NCBI RefSeq assembly: GCF_010725725.1
Contig: NZ_AP022599.1
Coordinates: 4,588,001 to 4,652,000, forward strand
Origin: Mycolicibacterium pulveris
Lineage (GTDB): Bacteria; Actinomycetota; Actinomycetes; Mycobacteriales; Mycobacteriaceae
Length of the DNA: 64,000 nt
Direction: 5' to 3'
A model generated the notes under the pieces. It searched no databases. It saw only the letters and a program-made list of their open reading frames with translations, and was not told the DNA's origin. The translations under genes were made by a program, and so were the position numbers. Positions 1 to 9,507 of the stretch are shown here, piece by piece. Each line of letters starts with the position of its first letter. The stretch's first letter is position 1.

Positions 1-209
1 CCCGCGCGTACTTCCGCGGCGAGTGCCTGCGGCGGTTCGGGGCCGACATCGCGGCCGCCAGCTGGGACTCGGTCATCTTCGACCTGGGCGGGGATTCGCT
101 CGTCCGGATTCCCACCCTGGAGCCGCTGCGCGGCAGCAAAGCGCACGTCGGCGCCCTGCTCGACTCGGTGGACAGCGCCGTCGAACTGGTCGAACAGCTC
201 ACGACCTGA
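1..209 (+). CDS. dop: Pup deamidase/depupylase Dop, C-terminal end (5' truncated by the window)
   Basis: Only the last 68 codons are present, from position 3 to the TGA at 207-209. The visible protein starts near [16 protein letters not shown] and ends in VELVEQLTT, which fits the C-terminus of Dop, the carboxylate-amine ligase-fold enzyme that converts the Pup C-terminal Gln to Glu and also removes Pup from substrates. The pup gene begins 102 nt downstream on the same strand and the proteasome beta subunit follows, which is the standard mycobacterial order. The catalytic ATP-binding part lies outside the window. The assignment rests on this short tail and on context. Confidence 0.85.
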   Translation, partial: RAYFRGECLRRFGADIAAASWDSVIFDLGGDSLVRIPTLEPLRGSKAHVGALLDSVDSAVELVEQLTT

Positions 210-311
210 TCACACTAAGCACGGCATTTCGCGTGCCGACCGGTAGTGTGGAAGCACGGCGGGCAGCAGTGGGCCCGCCCGCGACGGCTATAGACATAGC
301 AGGAGGCAGCG

Positions 312-506
312 ATGGCTCAGGAGCAGACCAAGCGTGGCGGTGGTGGCGGCGAGGACGACGACCTCACCGGCAGCACGGCCGCCGGGCAGGAGCGTCGCGA
401 GAAGCTGGCGGAGGAAACCGACGATCTGCTGGACGAGATCGACGACGTTCTGGAGGAGAACGCCGAGGACTTCGTTCGCGCGTACGTCCAGAAAGGTGGA
501 CAGTGA
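312..506 (+). CDS. pup: Prokaryotic ubiquitin-like protein Pup
   Basis: A 64-residue acidic protein starting [10 protein letters not shown] and ending in the diagnostic GGQ. The C-terminal Gln is deamidated by Dop so that PafA can join the resulting Glu to substrate lysines. The middle part (about residues 21-51) is the helical segment that binds the Mpa coiled coils. The length equals the mycobacterial family. An AGGAGG ribosome-binding site lies at 300-305 just before the ATG, and TATAGA at 289-294 could be a -10 element. The stop codon overlaps the prcB start in a GTGA arrangement, so translation of the two is probably coupled. Confidence 0.98.
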   Translation: MAQEQTKRGGGGGEDDDLTGSTAAGQERREKLAEETDDLLDEIDDVLEENAEDFVRAYVQKGGQ

Positions 507-1408
507 GCTGGCCTGACCGCGAAAAGCTGGCCCTGCCCACCTCCTCTTTCCCCTCCTTCCCGGTAGCACCGTCTGTATCCATGGACCTGTCGTCCTTTTC
601 CGATTTGTTGCGCCGTCAGGCGCCGGAGCTCTTACCCGTGAACACCCAGGCCGCGGTCACCGATGCGGTGCCGCACGGCACCACGATCGTCGCGCTGAAG
701 TTCCCCGGCGGCGTGGTGATGGCCGGCGACCGCCGGTCCACCCAAGGCAACATGATCGCCGGCCGCGACGTGCAGAAGGTGTACATCACCGACGACTACA
801 CGGCGACCGGCATCGCGGGCACCGCGGCGATCGCGGTCGAGTTCGCCCGGCTCTACGCGGTCGAACTCGAGCACTACGAAAAGCTCGAAGGTGTGCCGTT
901 GACGTTCGCCGGGAAGGTCAACCGACTGTCCACGATGGTGCGCGGCAACCTCGGCGCGGCCCTGCAGGGCTTCGTGGCCCTGCCGCTGCTCGCCGGATAT
1001 GACCTCGACGACCCCAACCCCGAAGCGGCCGGGCGCATCGTGTCCTTCGACGCGGCGGGCGGGTGGAACTTCGAGGAAGAGGGCTATCAGTCGGTGGGCT
1101 CGGGCTCGATCTTCGCCAAGTCGTCGATGAAGAAGCTGTACTCCCAAGTCCGCGACGGTGATTCGGCGCTGCGGGTGGCCGTCGAGGCGCTCTACGACGC
1201 TGCCGATGACGACTCGGCGACCGGTGGGCCGGACCTGGTGCGCGGGATCTATCCGACGGCGGTGATCATCACCGAGGACGGCGCCGAGGAGGTGCCCGAA
1301 CAACGGATCGCCGAGATCGCACGCGAAGTCATCGAAAACCGTTCGCGCGCCGACACGTTCGGCCCGGATGCCGTCCACCGGTCAACTGACGCGCGGGGAG
1401 ACTCGTGA
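503..1408 (+). CDS. prcB: 20S proteasome beta subunit PrcB (catalytic)
   Basis: A 301-residue precursor starting at the GTG that overlaps the pup stop. The open frame extends far upstream, but homology begins at this GTG. The propeptide (about 59 residues) contains [19 protein letters not shown]. It ends at a His-Gly before [13 protein letters not shown], so Thr60 becomes the N-terminal nucleophile after autocleavage. GDRRSTQG and the [11 protein letters not shown] segment are typical beta-subunit blocks. PrcB forms the two inner rings of the core with PrcA outside and degrades pupylated proteins delivered by Mpa. The stop overlaps the prcA start, giving a tightly coupled pup-prcB-prcA unit. 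Confidence 0.97.
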   Translation: MSWPDREKLALPTSSFPSFPVAPSVSMDLSSFSDLLRRQAPELLPVNTQAAVTDAVPHGTTIVALKFPGGVVMAGDRRSTQGNMIAGRDVQKVYITDDYTATGIAGTAAIAVEFARLYAVELEHYEKLEGVPLTFAGKVNRLSTMVRGNLGAALQGFVALPLLAGYDLDDPNPEAAGRIVSFDAAGGWNFEEEGYQSVGSGSIFAKSSMKKLYSQVRDGDSALRVAVEALYDAADDDSATGGPDLVRGIYPTAVIITEDGAEEVPEQRIAEIAREVIENRSRADTFGPDAVHRSTDARGDS

Positions 1409-2130
1409 GCTTTCCATATTTCATCTCGCCCGAACAGGCGATGCGCGAGCGTTCGGAGCTCGCACGTAAGGGCATTGCCAAGGGCCGCAGCGTGGTGGTG
1501 CTGGCCTACGCCGACGGGGTGTTGTTCGTCGCCGAGAACCCTTCGCGTTCACTGCAGAAGGTCAGCGAACTCTACGACCGTGTCGGGTTCGCCGCGGTCG
1601 GGCGGTTCAACGAGTTCGACAACCTGCGTCGCGGCGGCATCCAGTTCGCCGACACCCGCGGATACGCATATGCCCGCCGCGACGTCACCGGCCGTCAGCT
1701 GGCCAACGTCTACGCGCAGACGCTCGGCACCATCTTCACCGAGCAGGCCAAGCCGTACGAGGTCGAGCTGTGTGTTGCCGAGGTCGCGCATTACGGCGAG
1801 ACCAAACCGCCGGAGCTGTACCGCATCACCTACGACGGGTCGATCGCCGACGAGCCGCACTTCGTGGTCATGGGCGGCACCACGGATCCGATCACCGCGG
1901 CGCTCAATGAGTCCTACCGCGAGAACGCCAGCCTGGCCGATGCGGTGAAGATCGCGGTCGACGCGCTGAAGGTCGACGCCAACGGCGGCTCGGAACCGCG
2001 AAACCTCGGGCCTGCAACGCTGGAGGTGGCCATCCTGGACGCCAACCGGCCCCGGCGGGCGTTCCGCCGGATCACCGGCTCGGCGCTCGACAGGCTGCTG
2101 CCCGAGGATCAGGCGGGCAGCAGCTCCTAG
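1405..2130 (+). CDS. prcA: 20S proteasome alpha subunit PrcA
   Basis: A 241-residue protein starting at a GTG that overlaps the prcB stop (GTGA). It begins [20 protein letters not shown], the gating N-terminal segment of mycobacterial alpha subunits. The body carries [22 protein letters not shown] and the helix around [12 protein letters not shown]. Alpha subunits make the outer heptameric rings, control substrate entry and have no catalytic Thr. The end is GSSS, and a C-terminal degenerate tail is usual in the family. The TAG stop shares the palindrome CTAG with the stop of the convergent hydrolase gene, so the two genes abut with no spacer. Confidence 0.97.
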   Translation: MSFPYFISPEQAMRERSELARKGIAKGRSVVVLAYADGVLFVAENPSRSLQKVSELYDRVGFAAVGRFNEFDNLRRGGIQFADTRGYAYARRDVTGRQLANVYAQTLGTIFTEQAKPYEVELCVAEVAHYGETKPPELYRITYDGSIADEPHFVVMGGTTDPITAALNESYRENASLADAVKIAVDALKVDANGGSEPRNLGPATLEVAILDANRPRRAFRRITGSALDRLLPEDQAGSSS

Positions 2131-3020
2131 GGCGCCGTCGGCTCCGCGTTCGGCGCCGCGCGGATGAGAATCAACTCGGCGAACTGCCGCGGGCACTCCA
2201 GCGGGGTGAAATGGCCGGCGTCGAACGCGAAATTGACCTGTACATCGGTGAAGTAGTAGTCGAGCCGGTCGGACCACTCCCGCGGAAACAGCGGATCGTG
2301 CTGGGGCCACAACACTTCGGCAGGCACGCGAATCTTGATGGCCCGCTCCGGCGGTAGCTCGGTGAGCGCCTGAGCGATCATTCCGGCGCCCGCGCGATAC
2401 CAGGCGATCGACGCGGTGAACGCCCCGGGCAGCGCGTAGTCGCCCACCAGCCGCTCCAGCTCCTCGTCCGGCAGCGTGAAATTCGGGCCCGACCAGTGAA
2501 CCCAGAAGTGGCGCAGGTAATCCCGCACCGCATCCGGGTTGCCGTCGATCAGCTGCGCGGCCACCGGTAGTTGATGGAAGGCCTGATACCAGAATTCGCT
2601 TTGGGCGTGCGCGCTGAGCACGCGGTCGCCGGCGCCGGGCAGCGGCGGTGACAGCACGAGCGCCGCGACGAGGTCGGGTTGCATCCGGGCCACGCTTTGC
2701 GCGACGCGGCTGCCGACGTCGTATCCGGCCAGCACCACCGGCGGCAGCTCCAGTTCCCGGATCAACCCGATGACGCTGCTGGCTTGGGCGGTCGCGCTGT
2801 AGAAATGCCGTACCGCGACGGCGTGCTTGTCGGAGCCGCCGAAGCCGCGCAGATCGGGCACGATGACGTCGGCGGCGTCGGCCAGCAGCGGTACGACGTG
2901 CCGGTAGTCGTGCCGGTTGCCGGGCCAGCCGTGCAGCAGCACCACCGGCGGCGCGCCCGGGGTGCCGTATCGGTCGAAAGCCAGCCGGAATCCGTCCACC
3001 GGGGCGCTGCGCGACCACAT
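2127..3020 (-). CDS. Alpha/beta-fold hydrolase, epoxide hydrolase / haloalkane dehalogenase type
   Basis: A 297-residue single-domain hydrolase. It has HGWPGNR as the oxyanion segment, AGYDVGSR with an Asp at the nucleophile elbow, and [11 protein letters not shown] carrying the catalytic His. An Asp nucleophile points to epoxide hydrolase or dehalogenase chemistry, not a Ser esterase. The substrate is unknown. The frame is open 25 codons further upstream, but the ATG at 3020 was chosen for two reasons. The protein family normally starts just before this point, and GAAAAT (3027-3032, minus strand) lies 6 nt upstream as a leaderless-type -10. The gene is not part of the conserved proteasome unit and converges on prcA. 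Confidence 0.8.
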   Translation of the reverse strand: MWSRSAPVDGFRLAFDRYGTPGAPPVVLLHGWPGNRHDYRHVVPLLADAADVIVPDLRGFGGSDKHAVAVRHFYSATAQASSVIGLIRELELPPVVLAGYDVGSRVAQSVARMQPDLVAALVLSPPLPGAGDRVLSAHAQSEFWYQAFHQLPVAAQLIDGNPDAVRDYLRHFWVHWSGPNFTLPDEELERLVGDYALPGAFTASIAWYRAGAGMIAQALTELPPERAIKIRVPAEVLWPQHDPLFPREWSDRLDYYFTDVQVNFAFDAGHFTPLECPRQFAELILIRAAPNAEPTAP

Positions 3021-3026
3021 CGGCCC

Positions 3027-3032
3027 ATTTTC
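3027..3032 (-). promoter_or_regulatory. Candidate -10 element for a leaderless hydrolase transcript
   Basis: Reads GAAAAT on the minus strand, 6 nt before the ATG at 3020. The spacing matches other leaderless-looking genes in this window. No clear -35 was sought. Confidence 0.4.
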
Positions 3033-3084
3033 GCCGGGTTTCTCCCGCGAGCACGCGCAAAAAGGGTTTTTCTCGGCATTTTCG

Positions 3085-4677
3085 TCATCCCGCAAGCTGG
3101 ATCGCCGCTCGGTCTCCGGTGATCACCGCGAGGATGTTGCGCCACGAGTCCGACGGGCTGTTGAGCACGTCGGAATGTGAACGGGGCCCGGCCATCAGCC
3201 GCCCGTCGTCGTAATGACCTGTGGCCAAAGGGATCACGCCGGGCATCTCGTCGGGGTCGGCGCCGTGTGGGCCGCCGGGGATGCCCTGCACGGCCTGGAT
3301 GAAGTCGCCGGGCGCGGTCATCGAGAACCGCAGCACGTGAGGATTGCGGTTGTGCCAGTCGGCCGGGTCGTCCACACCCACACCCGACCCCGCGGCGGCC
3401 ACGTACAGCGTGCGGTCGCCGGTCAGGCCGAGCGCCTCGGCGGTGCCCAGGATCGAGCCGCCGTAGGAGTGGCCGATGTACGTCACCGGCGCCGCGGTCG
3501 AGTCGACGGTGCGGTCGACGTCCTCGCTGAACGCGACCAACCGTGGCGCCATCTCCAGCGCGTATCGCGGGTCAGCGGCCGAGAGCAGCGCGCTCGCCGG
3601 GTCGTCGCCGCGGGGAAACGGGCCGCCGAGGTAGCTGATCGCGGCGACCTCGCCGCGGGTTGCCGACACGAACCGGCGGGCGGTTTGGTTGACCGCCGGG
3701 GAGCCGGTGATCGTGGTGTTCAGCCCGGGGACCAGCACCGCCACGCTGCCGGCCGTCGAGACGTCGCCGTGCAGTTCCACCAGCGAGGCGCGAGCGGGGT
3801 CGAAGGCGAGGATCTGCCGGTCGACCCGGCGCCCGCCGCCGGCGGGATCGTCGACCTCCGACAGCAGTGCGCGGTATACGGCCAGCCGGGCCGGATCCTC
3901 CTCGTCGAGGATCGCCTGCGCGATGTTGGTGCGGTTGGCCTCGATGCGCATCGGCCATGGCACCCCGTCGGTGTTGCCGACCTGGCGGGGAAACTCGGTG
4001 ACGAGCCGGCGGCGCTGCTCGGGTGTCATCGCCGCGATCTGCTCGGCGATGCGGTCCTGGCTCAGCCCCGACCATCCGGCCACCACATCGCCGGCCTGGA
4101 CCGGCCACGCCCCGGCCGGCGTCGTCGACGGCGGCGCAGGGGCCACCGGTGTGGCAAGGGCTTCGGCGATGTCGTGGCCGGCGTCGGCATCGGCGGCGCC
4201 CAGCCGGTCGAGCGCGTCGACGATCTGTGCGCTGAGCGCGTCGGCGCGCAACGCCAGCATGTCGCGGGCGACGCCGCCGTCGCCGCCGGACAGCGCCACC
4301 AGCAGCGGCGACGGATCAGTACCGACCGCCACCGAGCCGTCGTCGCCCACGGCGAACCCCTCCGATCGCGCGTCGGCCACCCGCGTCAGCACCTCGTCAC
4401 GGGCCGCAGCGATCTGCTTGGCGCCGTCGGAGGCCGCCACGGCCGCCATCACCAGGGCACGCGCCGAGGCGTCGGACTCGCGGCCGAGCAGAACCGCCTC
4501 GCGCCGTGCGGCCTCGGCCGCCGATCCGGTCCAGAAATCCTCGGTTTCGACGACACCGCGTACGGTGCCGTCGACGCGTTCGTGGACGTCGGCGGCCGCG
4601 GCGCACAACTGGTCGGCGGCCGCACGCAGGTCATCGGGCCGCCATTGCTCTACCTGCGACACGCGCGGCCGCGTCAC
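3085..4677 (-). CDS. DUF1023-type alpha/beta hydrolase with N-terminal WXG-like helical domain
   Basis: A 530-residue protein with a GTG start. The C-terminal half (about residues 290-500) has [11 protein letters not shown] and the nucleophile elbow [10 protein letters not shown], characteristic of the DUF1023 group common in mycobacteria. The first 170 residues are Ala-rich and helical, and contain [15 protein letters not shown], which resembles the WXG turn of ESX substrates followed by a helix. A Pro/Thr-rich linker (about residues 180-195) joins the two. Domain order suggests a secreted or ESX-associated lipase/esterase-like enzyme, which is inference. No signal peptide is visible. The start is supported only by homology and by the absence of better codons near it. 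Confidence 0.72.
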   Translation of the reverse strand: MTRPRVSQVEQWRPDDLRAAADQLCAAAADVHERVDGTVRGVVETEDFWTGSAAEAARREAVLLGRESDASARALVMAAVAASDGAKQIAAARDEVLTRVADARSEGFAVGDDGSVAVGTDPSPLLVALSGGDGGVARDMLALRADALSAQIVDALDRLGAADADAGHDIAEALATPVAPAPPSTTPAGAWPVQAGDVVAGWSGLSQDRIAEQIAAMTPEQRRRLVTEFPRQVGNTDGVPWPMRIEANRTNIAQAILDEEDPARLAVYRALLSEVDDPAGGGRRVDRQILAFDPARASLVELHGDVSTAGSVAVLVPGLNTTITGSPAVNQTARRFVSATRGEVAAISYLGGPFPRGDDPASALLSAADPRYALEMAPRLVAFSEDVDRTVDSTAAPVTYIGHSYGGSILGTAEALGLTGDRTLYVAAAGSGVGVDDPADWHNRNPHVLRFSMTAPGDFIQAVQGIPGGPHGADPDEMPGVIPLATGHYDDGRLMAGPRSHSDVLNSPSDSWRNILAVITGDRAAIQLAG

Positions 4678-4827
4678 GGCACCCGCCGAGCCTTACGGTG
4701 TCCCCCCATGGTTCACGATGCTGGCAGATCCGCAGGCAACCCCGCTCCGGCTATCCACAGGCTCCCGAATCCGCGCCGCGACGGCGGCTTTCCGCGCGGC
4801 AGCCCGCCTTTGCCCGCCGGCAACCAG

Positions 4828-4833
4828 TAGTCT
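4828..4833 (+). promoter_or_regulatory. -10 element (TAGTCT) for leaderless pafA
   Basis: TAGTCT sits 7 nt before the pafA GTG, which places the transcription start at or next to the start codon. This supports the GTG at 4841 over the long upstream open frame. Confidence 0.6.
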
Positions 4834-4840
4834 CGATGAC

Positions 4841-6199
4841 GTGCAGCGACGAATTATGGGCATCGAGACGGAATTCGGTGTCACCTGCACGTTCCACGGC
4901 CATCGTCGACTCAGTCCCGATGAAGTTGCCCGCTACCTGTTCCGGCGCGTGGTGTCGTGGGGCCGCAGTTCCAACGTTTTCCTCCGCAACGGTGCGCGGC
5001 TGTACCTCGATGTGGGCAGCCACCCCGAATACGCCACCGCCGAGTGCGACAGCCTCACCCAACTCGTCACCCATGACCGGGCGGGCGAGCGGGTGCTCGA
5101 AGACCTGCTGATCGACGCCGAACAGCGGCTCGCCGACGAGGGCATCGGCGGTGACATCTACCTGTTCAAGAACAACACCGACTCGGCGGGCAACTCCTAC
5201 GGCTGCCACGAGAACTATCTGATCGTGCGCGCGGGGGAGTTCTCCCGGATCTCCGATGTGCTGCTGCCCTTCCTGGTCACCCGCCAGCTGATCTGCGGCG
5301 CGGGCAAGGTGCTGCAGACCCCCAAGGCCGCGACGTTCTGCCTGAGCCAACGCGCCGAACACATCTGGGAGGGCGTCTCCAGCGCCACCACCCGATCACG
5401 CCCCATTATCAATACCCGCGACGAACCGCACGCCGACGCCGAGAAGTACCGCCGGCTGCACGTGATCGTCGGCGACTCCAACATGTGCGAGGCCACCACC
5501 ATGCTCAAGGTGGGCACCGCATCGCTGGTGCTGGAGATGATCGAGGCGGGCATCGCGTTCCGCGACTTCTCGCTGGACAACCCGATCCGCGCCATCCGCG
5601 AGGTCAGCCACGACCTGACCGGCCGCCGCCCGGTGCGGCTCGCCGGGGGCAGGCAGGCCAGCGCGCTGGACATCCAGCGCGAGTACTACGCGCGGGCGGT
5701 GGAGTACATGCAGAACCGCGAGCCCGACACCCAGATCCAGCAGGTCGTCGACCTGTGGGGGCGCCAGCTCGACGCGGTCGAAAGCCAGGACTTCGCCAAG
5801 GTGGACACCGAGATCGACTGGGTGATCAAGCGCAAGCTGTTCCAGCGCTACCAGGACCGCTACAACATGGAGCTCTCCGACCCGAAGATCAGCCAGCTCG
5901 ACCTGGCCTACCACGACATCAAGCGTGGCCGCGGGGTGTTCGACCTGCTGCAGCGCAAGGGGCTGGCGACCCGGATCACCACCGACGAGGAGATCGAGGC
6001 CGCGGTCAACACCCCGCCGCAGACCACCCGCGCCAAGCTGCGCGGCGAGTTCATCGCCGCGGCCCAGGAGGCCGGGCGCGACTTCACCGTCGACTGGGTG
6101 CACCTCAAGCTCAACGATCAGGCCCAGCGCACGGTGCTGTGCAAGGACCCGTTCCGCTCGGTCGACGAACGGGTCAAGCGCCTGATCGCCAGCATGTGA
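4841..6199 (+). CDS. pafA: Pup-protein ligase PafA
   Basis: A 452-residue protein, exactly the mycobacterial length, starting at GTG 4841 ([16 protein letters not shown]). PafA uses ATP to form an isopeptide bond between the Pup C-terminal Glu and a substrate Lys. Glu9 in the IETEFG motif is the magnesium/ATP-site residue, and Asp57 in [13 protein letters not shown] matches the catalytic Asp of the family. [19 protein letters not shown] and [14 protein letters not shown] are further signature blocks. The frame is open far upstream, but homology and the -10 hexamer at 4828 set this start. pafB follows after 31 nt with its own -10-like sequence. Confidence 0.97.
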   Translation: MQRRIMGIETEFGVTCTFHGHRRLSPDEVARYLFRRVVSWGRSSNVFLRNGARLYLDVGSHPEYATAECDSLTQLVTHDRAGERVLEDLLIDAEQRLADEGIGGDIYLFKNNTDSAGNSYGCHENYLIVRAGEFSRISDVLLPFLVTRQLICGAGKVLQTPKAATFCLSQRAEHIWEGVSSATTRSRPIINTRDEPHADAEKYRRLHVIVGDSNMCEATTMLKVGTASLVLEMIEAGIAFRDFSLDNPIRAIREVSHDLTGRRPVRLAGGRQASALDIQREYYARAVEYMQNREPDTQIQQVVDLWGRQLDAVESQDFAKVDTEIDWVIKRKLFQRYQDRYNMELSDPKISQLDLAYHDIKRGRGVFDLLQRKGLATRITTDEEIEAAVNTPPQTTRAKLRGEFIAAAQEAGRDFTVDWVHLKLNDQAQRTVLCKDPFRSVDERVKRLIASM

Positions 6200-6217
6200 C
6201 GGGGCCGGGCGTCCCAG

Positions 6218-6223
6218 TAAGCT
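6218..6223 (+). promoter_or_regulatory. -10 element (TAAGCT) for leaderless pafB
   Basis: TAAGCT ends 7 nt before the pafB GTG. It suggests that pafBC has its own leaderless transcript in addition to read-through from pafA. Confidence 0.55.
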
Positions 6224-6230
6224 GAGCCCA

Positions 6231-7235
6231 GTGGCGATCTCCAAAGTCGAACGGTTGATGAACCTCGTCATCGCGCTGCTGTCCACCAACACCTTCATCA
6301 CCGCTGAGCGCATCCGCGAGACCGTCTACGGCTACCCCGAAAACGCCAGCGACGAGGCGTTCTCCCGGATGTTCGAGCGCGACAAGAACGAGCTGCGAGA
6401 CCTCGGCGTCCCGCTGGAGACCGGCCGGGTGTCGCAGTCCGACCCGACCGAGGGGTACCGCATCAACCGCGACGCCTACGCGTTACCCGCCGTCGAGCTG
6501 ACCGCCGACGAGGCCGCGGCCGTCGCCGTGGCCACCCAGCTGTGGGAATCACCCGAGCTCATCACCGCCACCCAGGGCGCGCTGCTCAAACTGCGCGCCG
6601 CGGGCGTGGACATCGACGCGGTCGACGCCGCGGTGGCGATCACCTCCACGGGGGCGCTGCCGGGTCTGCGCGGCTCCGAGGACGTCCTCGGAATCTTGTG
6701 GTCCGCCATCAACTCCGGCCAAGCGGTGCAGTTCCCGCACCGGCCGTCGCGCAGCGAGCCCTACACCACCCGCACCGTCGAGCCGTGGGGTGTGCTCACC
6801 ACCAAGGGCCGCTGGTATCTGGTCGGCCACGACCGCGACCGCAACGCGCCGCGCACCTTCCGGCTGTCCCGGATCGGCGCCGAGGTCATCCCGATCGGGC
6901 CGCCCGGGGCGGTGAAGCCGCCAGAGGGCGTGAACCTGCGCGAGATCGTCGACCGCGCCGTCGGGGAGTGGCCGAGCAGCGGGCAGGCGCGGGTGTGGGT
7001 GGCCGAGGGCCGGGCCACCGCGCTGCGCCGGCGGGCGACGGTCATCGGCCCGCGCGAACTCGACGGCCGTGCCGGCGAGGAGATCAGCGTCGACATCGGC
7101 ATGCTCGACCGGCTCGCCCGCGAAGTCGCCAGCTACGGACCCGACGCGGTGGTGCTCGAGCCCGAGGCCTTGCGCGACGACGTGCTGACCCGGCTGCGCG
7201 CGCAGGCCCAACCCGCACCGGAGGTGCGGGCATGA
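6231..7235 (+). CDS. pafB: PafB, WYL-domain transcriptional regulator of the DNA-damage response
   Basis: A 334-residue protein starting MAISKVERLMNLVIALLS. It has an N-terminal winged-helix domain (about residues 1-80, FSRMFERDKNELRDLG), then a WYL domain with the VEPWGVLTTKGRWYLVGHDRDR block, and a WCX C-terminal extension. PafB and PafC together activate LexA/RecA-independent DNA-repair genes, and single-stranded DNA is the proposed signal. The name comes from the linkage to pafA; no catalytic role in pupylation is known. The stop overlaps the pafC ATG (ATGA), so the two subunits are made together. Confidence 0.95.
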   Translation: MAISKVERLMNLVIALLSTNTFITAERIRETVYGYPENASDEAFSRMFERDKNELRDLGVPLETGRVSQSDPTEGYRINRDAYALPAVELTADEAAAVAVATQLWESPELITATQGALLKLRAAGVDIDAVDAAVAITSTGALPGLRGSEDVLGILWSAINSGQAVQFPHRPSRSEPYTTRTVEPWGVLTTKGRWYLVGHDRDRNAPRTFRLSRIGAEVIPIGPPGAVKPPEGVNLREIVDRAVGEWPSSGQARVWVAEGRATALRRRATVIGPRELDGRAGEEISVDIGMLDRLAREVASYGPDAVVLEPEALRDDVLTRLRAQAQPAPEVRA

Positions 7236-8209
7236 GCGCCGTCTCGACGCGCCTGGTGCGGCTGCTCAACATGGTCCCGTACTTCCAGGCCAACCCGAAG
7301 GTCACCTACGCAGAGGCGGCGGCCGACCTGGGTGTCAGCGTCAAACAACTGCGCGACGACATCAACCAGCTGTGGATGTGCGGGCTGCCCGGCTACGGGC
7401 CCGGTGACCTCATCGACTTCGAATTCTCCGGCGACACAATCGAAGTCACGTTCTCGGCAGGTATGGACCATCCGCTGCGGCTGACGTCGCCGGAGGCGAC
7501 GGGCGTGCTGGTGGCGCTGCGGGCGCTGGCCGACGTGCCCGGCATCCTCGACCCGGAGGCCGCGCGCAGCGCGATCGCCAAGATCGAATCGGCCGCCGGC
7601 GCGCTGGGGCAGGACACCGGCGCGGCGGTGGCCGCGGTCGACGAGCGCGCGCCGATCGAAAGTGAGGCCGCCGCCGCGGTTCGCCAGGCGGTGCGCGACG
7701 GTCGTGCCGTGACCATCGAGTACTACTCGGCGTCGCACGACATGCTGACCAGCCGCACCGTCGACCCGATCCGGGTCGTGCTGGTCGGCGACCACAGCTA
7801 TCTGGAGGCGTGGTGCCGCTCCGCCGAAGGGGTGCGGCTGTTCCGGTTCGACCGCATCGTCGACGCGCACGTGCTCGACGAGCCGTCGTCGCCGCCACCG
7901 CCGGCCGTGCAGGCCGAACCCGACACGTCGCTGTTTGACGCCGATCCGTCGCTTCCGTCGGCGACGCTGCTCATCGACCCCTCGGCGGCCTGGATGTTTG
8001 ACTACTACCCGCTGCGAGAGATCCGCGAGTTGCCCGACGGCGCCGTCGAGGCCGCGATGACCTACGCCTCCGAGGGCTGGATGGCGCGGTTCGTGCTCGG
8101 CTTCGGGCCCGCCGTGCGGGTGCTCGAACCTCAGACGCTGGCGCGTCAGGTCCAGGAAACCGCCGCCGCGGCGCTGCGCGCGTACGACGTCGGCGCGGGA
8201 GAACGGTAG
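7232..8209 (+). CDS. pafC: PafC, WYL-domain partner of PafB
   Basis: A 325-residue protein beginning MSAVSTRLVRLLNMVPYFQ at the ATG overlapping pafB. Residues about 1-70 form the winged helix (YAEAAADLGVSVKQLRDDI), and the central WYL block is around DPIRVVLVGDHSYLEAWC. The C-terminal WCX part holds WMFDYYPLREIRELPDG. It forms the PafBC transcription activator of the mycobacterial DNA-damage response. The TAG stop lies inside a TAGACT hexamer (8207-8212) that may be the -10 element for tatA. Confidence 0.94.
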   Translation: MSAVSTRLVRLLNMVPYFQANPKVTYAEAAADLGVSVKQLRDDINQLWMCGLPGYGPGDLIDFEFSGDTIEVTFSAGMDHPLRLTSPEATGVLVALRALADVPGILDPEAARSAIAKIESAAGALGQDTGAAVAAVDERAPIESEAAAAVRQAVRDGRAVTIEYYSASHDMLTSRTVDPIRVVLVGDHSYLEAWCRSAEGVRLFRFDRIVDAHVLDEPSSPPPPAVQAEPDTSLFDADPSLPSATLLIDPSAAWMFDYYPLREIRELPDGAVEAAMTYASEGWMARFVLGFGPAVRVLEPQTLARQVQETAAAALRAYDVGAGER

Positions 8210-8225
8210 ACTGACCGAGACGTCT

Positions 8226-8230
8226 GGAGG
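8226..8230 (+). promoter_or_regulatory. Ribosome-binding site that fixes the tatA start at TTG
   Basis: GGAGG ends 8 nt before TTG 8239. The in-frame GTG at 8230 overlaps this site and so cannot use it. TAGACT at 8207-8212 could be the matching -10, giving a short leader. Confidence 0.6.
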
Positions 8231-8238
8231 TGACCAAA

Positions 8239-8493
8239 TTGGGCGGTCTACAACCCTGGCACTGGGTAATCGTCATCGCTGTGTTCGTGCTGCTCTTCGG
8301 TGCCAAGAAGCTCCCGGACGCGGCGCGCTCGCTCGGTAAGTCGATGCGGATCTTCAAATCGGAGATCAAGGAGATGCAGTCGGACTCCAAGCAGGACGAC
8401 ACCTCGGCACCGCAGGCCACGCCGATCGCCTCGGAACGCGCCGACAACCCCACACCGGCCCCCGAGCAGCCCTCGGACAAACGTCCAGCCTGA
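8239..8493 (+). CDS. tatA: Sec-independent translocase subunit TatA
   Basis: An 84-residue protein starting at TTG 8239 ([12 protein letters not shown]). There is one N-terminal membrane helix (about residues 6-21, [20 protein letters not shown]), then the FGxKKLPD hinge, an amphipathic helix ([18 protein letters not shown]) and a disordered acidic/Pro tail. TatA oligomers form the pore for folded proteins in the twin-arginine pathway. The in-frame GTG at 8230 would add three residues but lies in the GGAGG site, and family members start at the equivalent of this TTG. tatC follows after 51 nt. The potD product in this window carries a Tat signal and is a likely client. Confidence 0.94.
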   Translation: MGGLQPWHWVIVIAVFVLLFGAKKLPDAARSLGKSMRIFKSEIKEMQSDSKQDDTSAPQATPIASERADNPTPAPEQPSDKRPA

Positions 8494-8544
8494 CCGACGC
8501 CCACGACGCCGACCGCGGCATGACGCCGCGTCGATAGGCCTGCC

Positions 8545-9507
8545 GTGCAGCCCCCAGCCATACTCAAGAAACTCGATCCTCGTCAGCGCCGTTCCCGGGT
8601 CAACCCGGACGGCACCATGTCGCTGGTCGAGCATCTGCAGGAGCTGCGCAACCGGCTGCTGATCGCCGTCGCCGCGATCGTGCTCACCACGATCGTCGGG
8701 TTCCTCTGGTACAGCCACGGGGTCTTCGGCCTGCCCAGCCTCGGCGAATGGTTGCGCGGCCCCTATTGCGACCTGCCCGCGTCGTCGCGTGCCGACATCA
8801 CCGCCGACGACGCCTGCCGCCTGCTCGCGACGTCGCCGTTCGACCAGTTCATGCTGCGCCTGAAGGTGGCTCTGGCCGCCGGCATCGTGCTGGCCTGCCC
8901 GGTGTGGCTGCATCAGCTGTGGGCGTTCATCACCCCGGGCCTGTACCGCAAGGAACGCCGGTTCGCCATCGCGTTCGTCACCGTCGGCGCCGTGCTGTTC
9001 ATCGCGGGCGCGGTGCTCGCCTACGTGGTGCTGTCCACGGCGCTGGGTTTCCTGCTGACGGTCGGCAGCGACGTGCAGGTGACCGCGTTGTCGGGTGACC
9101 AGTACTTCGGCTTTTTGATCAACCTGCTGCTGGTGTTCGGGTTCAGCTTCGAGTTCCCGCTGCTGATCATCATGCTCAACATGGTCGGCGTCCTGACCTA
9201 CCAACGGCTGGCGGCGTGGCGGCGCGGACTGATCTTCGCGCTGTTCGTGTTCGCCGCGATCTTCACACCGGGCTCCGACCCGTTCTCGATGCTGGCGCTG
9301 GCGTTGGCGTTGACGGCGCTGCTGGAGATCTCGATCCAGATCGCCCGGCTGCACGACAAACGCAAGGCCCGTCGCGCGGCGCTGGAGGAGGTACCCGACG
9401 ATGAGGCGGCGCCGATCGGCAGCCCCGAATCGATAGCCGAACCGATCGAAGCGCCGACCGCGGTGCCGACGTCGACGCGGCCCGTGGTCGATGACGATGC
9501 AACCTAG
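8545..9507 (+). CDS. tatC: Sec-independent translocase subunit TatC
   Basis: A 320-residue protein with a GTG start. It has six membrane helices and the TatC signatures [15 protein letters not shown] near the N-terminus and the [12 protein letters not shown] loop, with [15 protein letters not shown] in the middle. TatC recognises twin-arginine signal peptides with TatB and then recruits TatA. The C-terminal tail (about 60 residues, [15 protein letters not shown]) is acidic and probably disordered in the cytoplasm. The helY ATG lies inside the last codons of tatC (17-nt overlap), suggesting co-translation. Confidence 0.95.
   Translation: MQPPAILKKLDPRQRRSRVNPDGTMSLVEHLQELRNRLLIAVAAIVLTTIVGFLWYSHGVFGLPSLGEWLRGPYCDLPASSRADITADDACRLLATSPFDQFMLRLKVALAAGIVLACPVWLHQLWAFITPGLYRKERRFAIAFVTVGAVLFIAGAVLAYVVLSTALGFLLTVGSDVQVTALSGDQYFGFLINLLLVFGFSFEFPLLIIMLNMVGVLTYQRLAAWRRGLIFALFVFAAIFTPGSDPFSMLALALALTALLEISIQIARLHDKRKARRAALEEVPDDEAAPIGSPESIAEPIEAPTAVPTSTRPVVDDDAT

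Noticed and set aside
23..502. Long upstream extension of the prcB open frame over dop and pup
   Set aside because: The dop tail and pup occupy other frames here with clear family sequence, and prcB homology begins at GTG 503.
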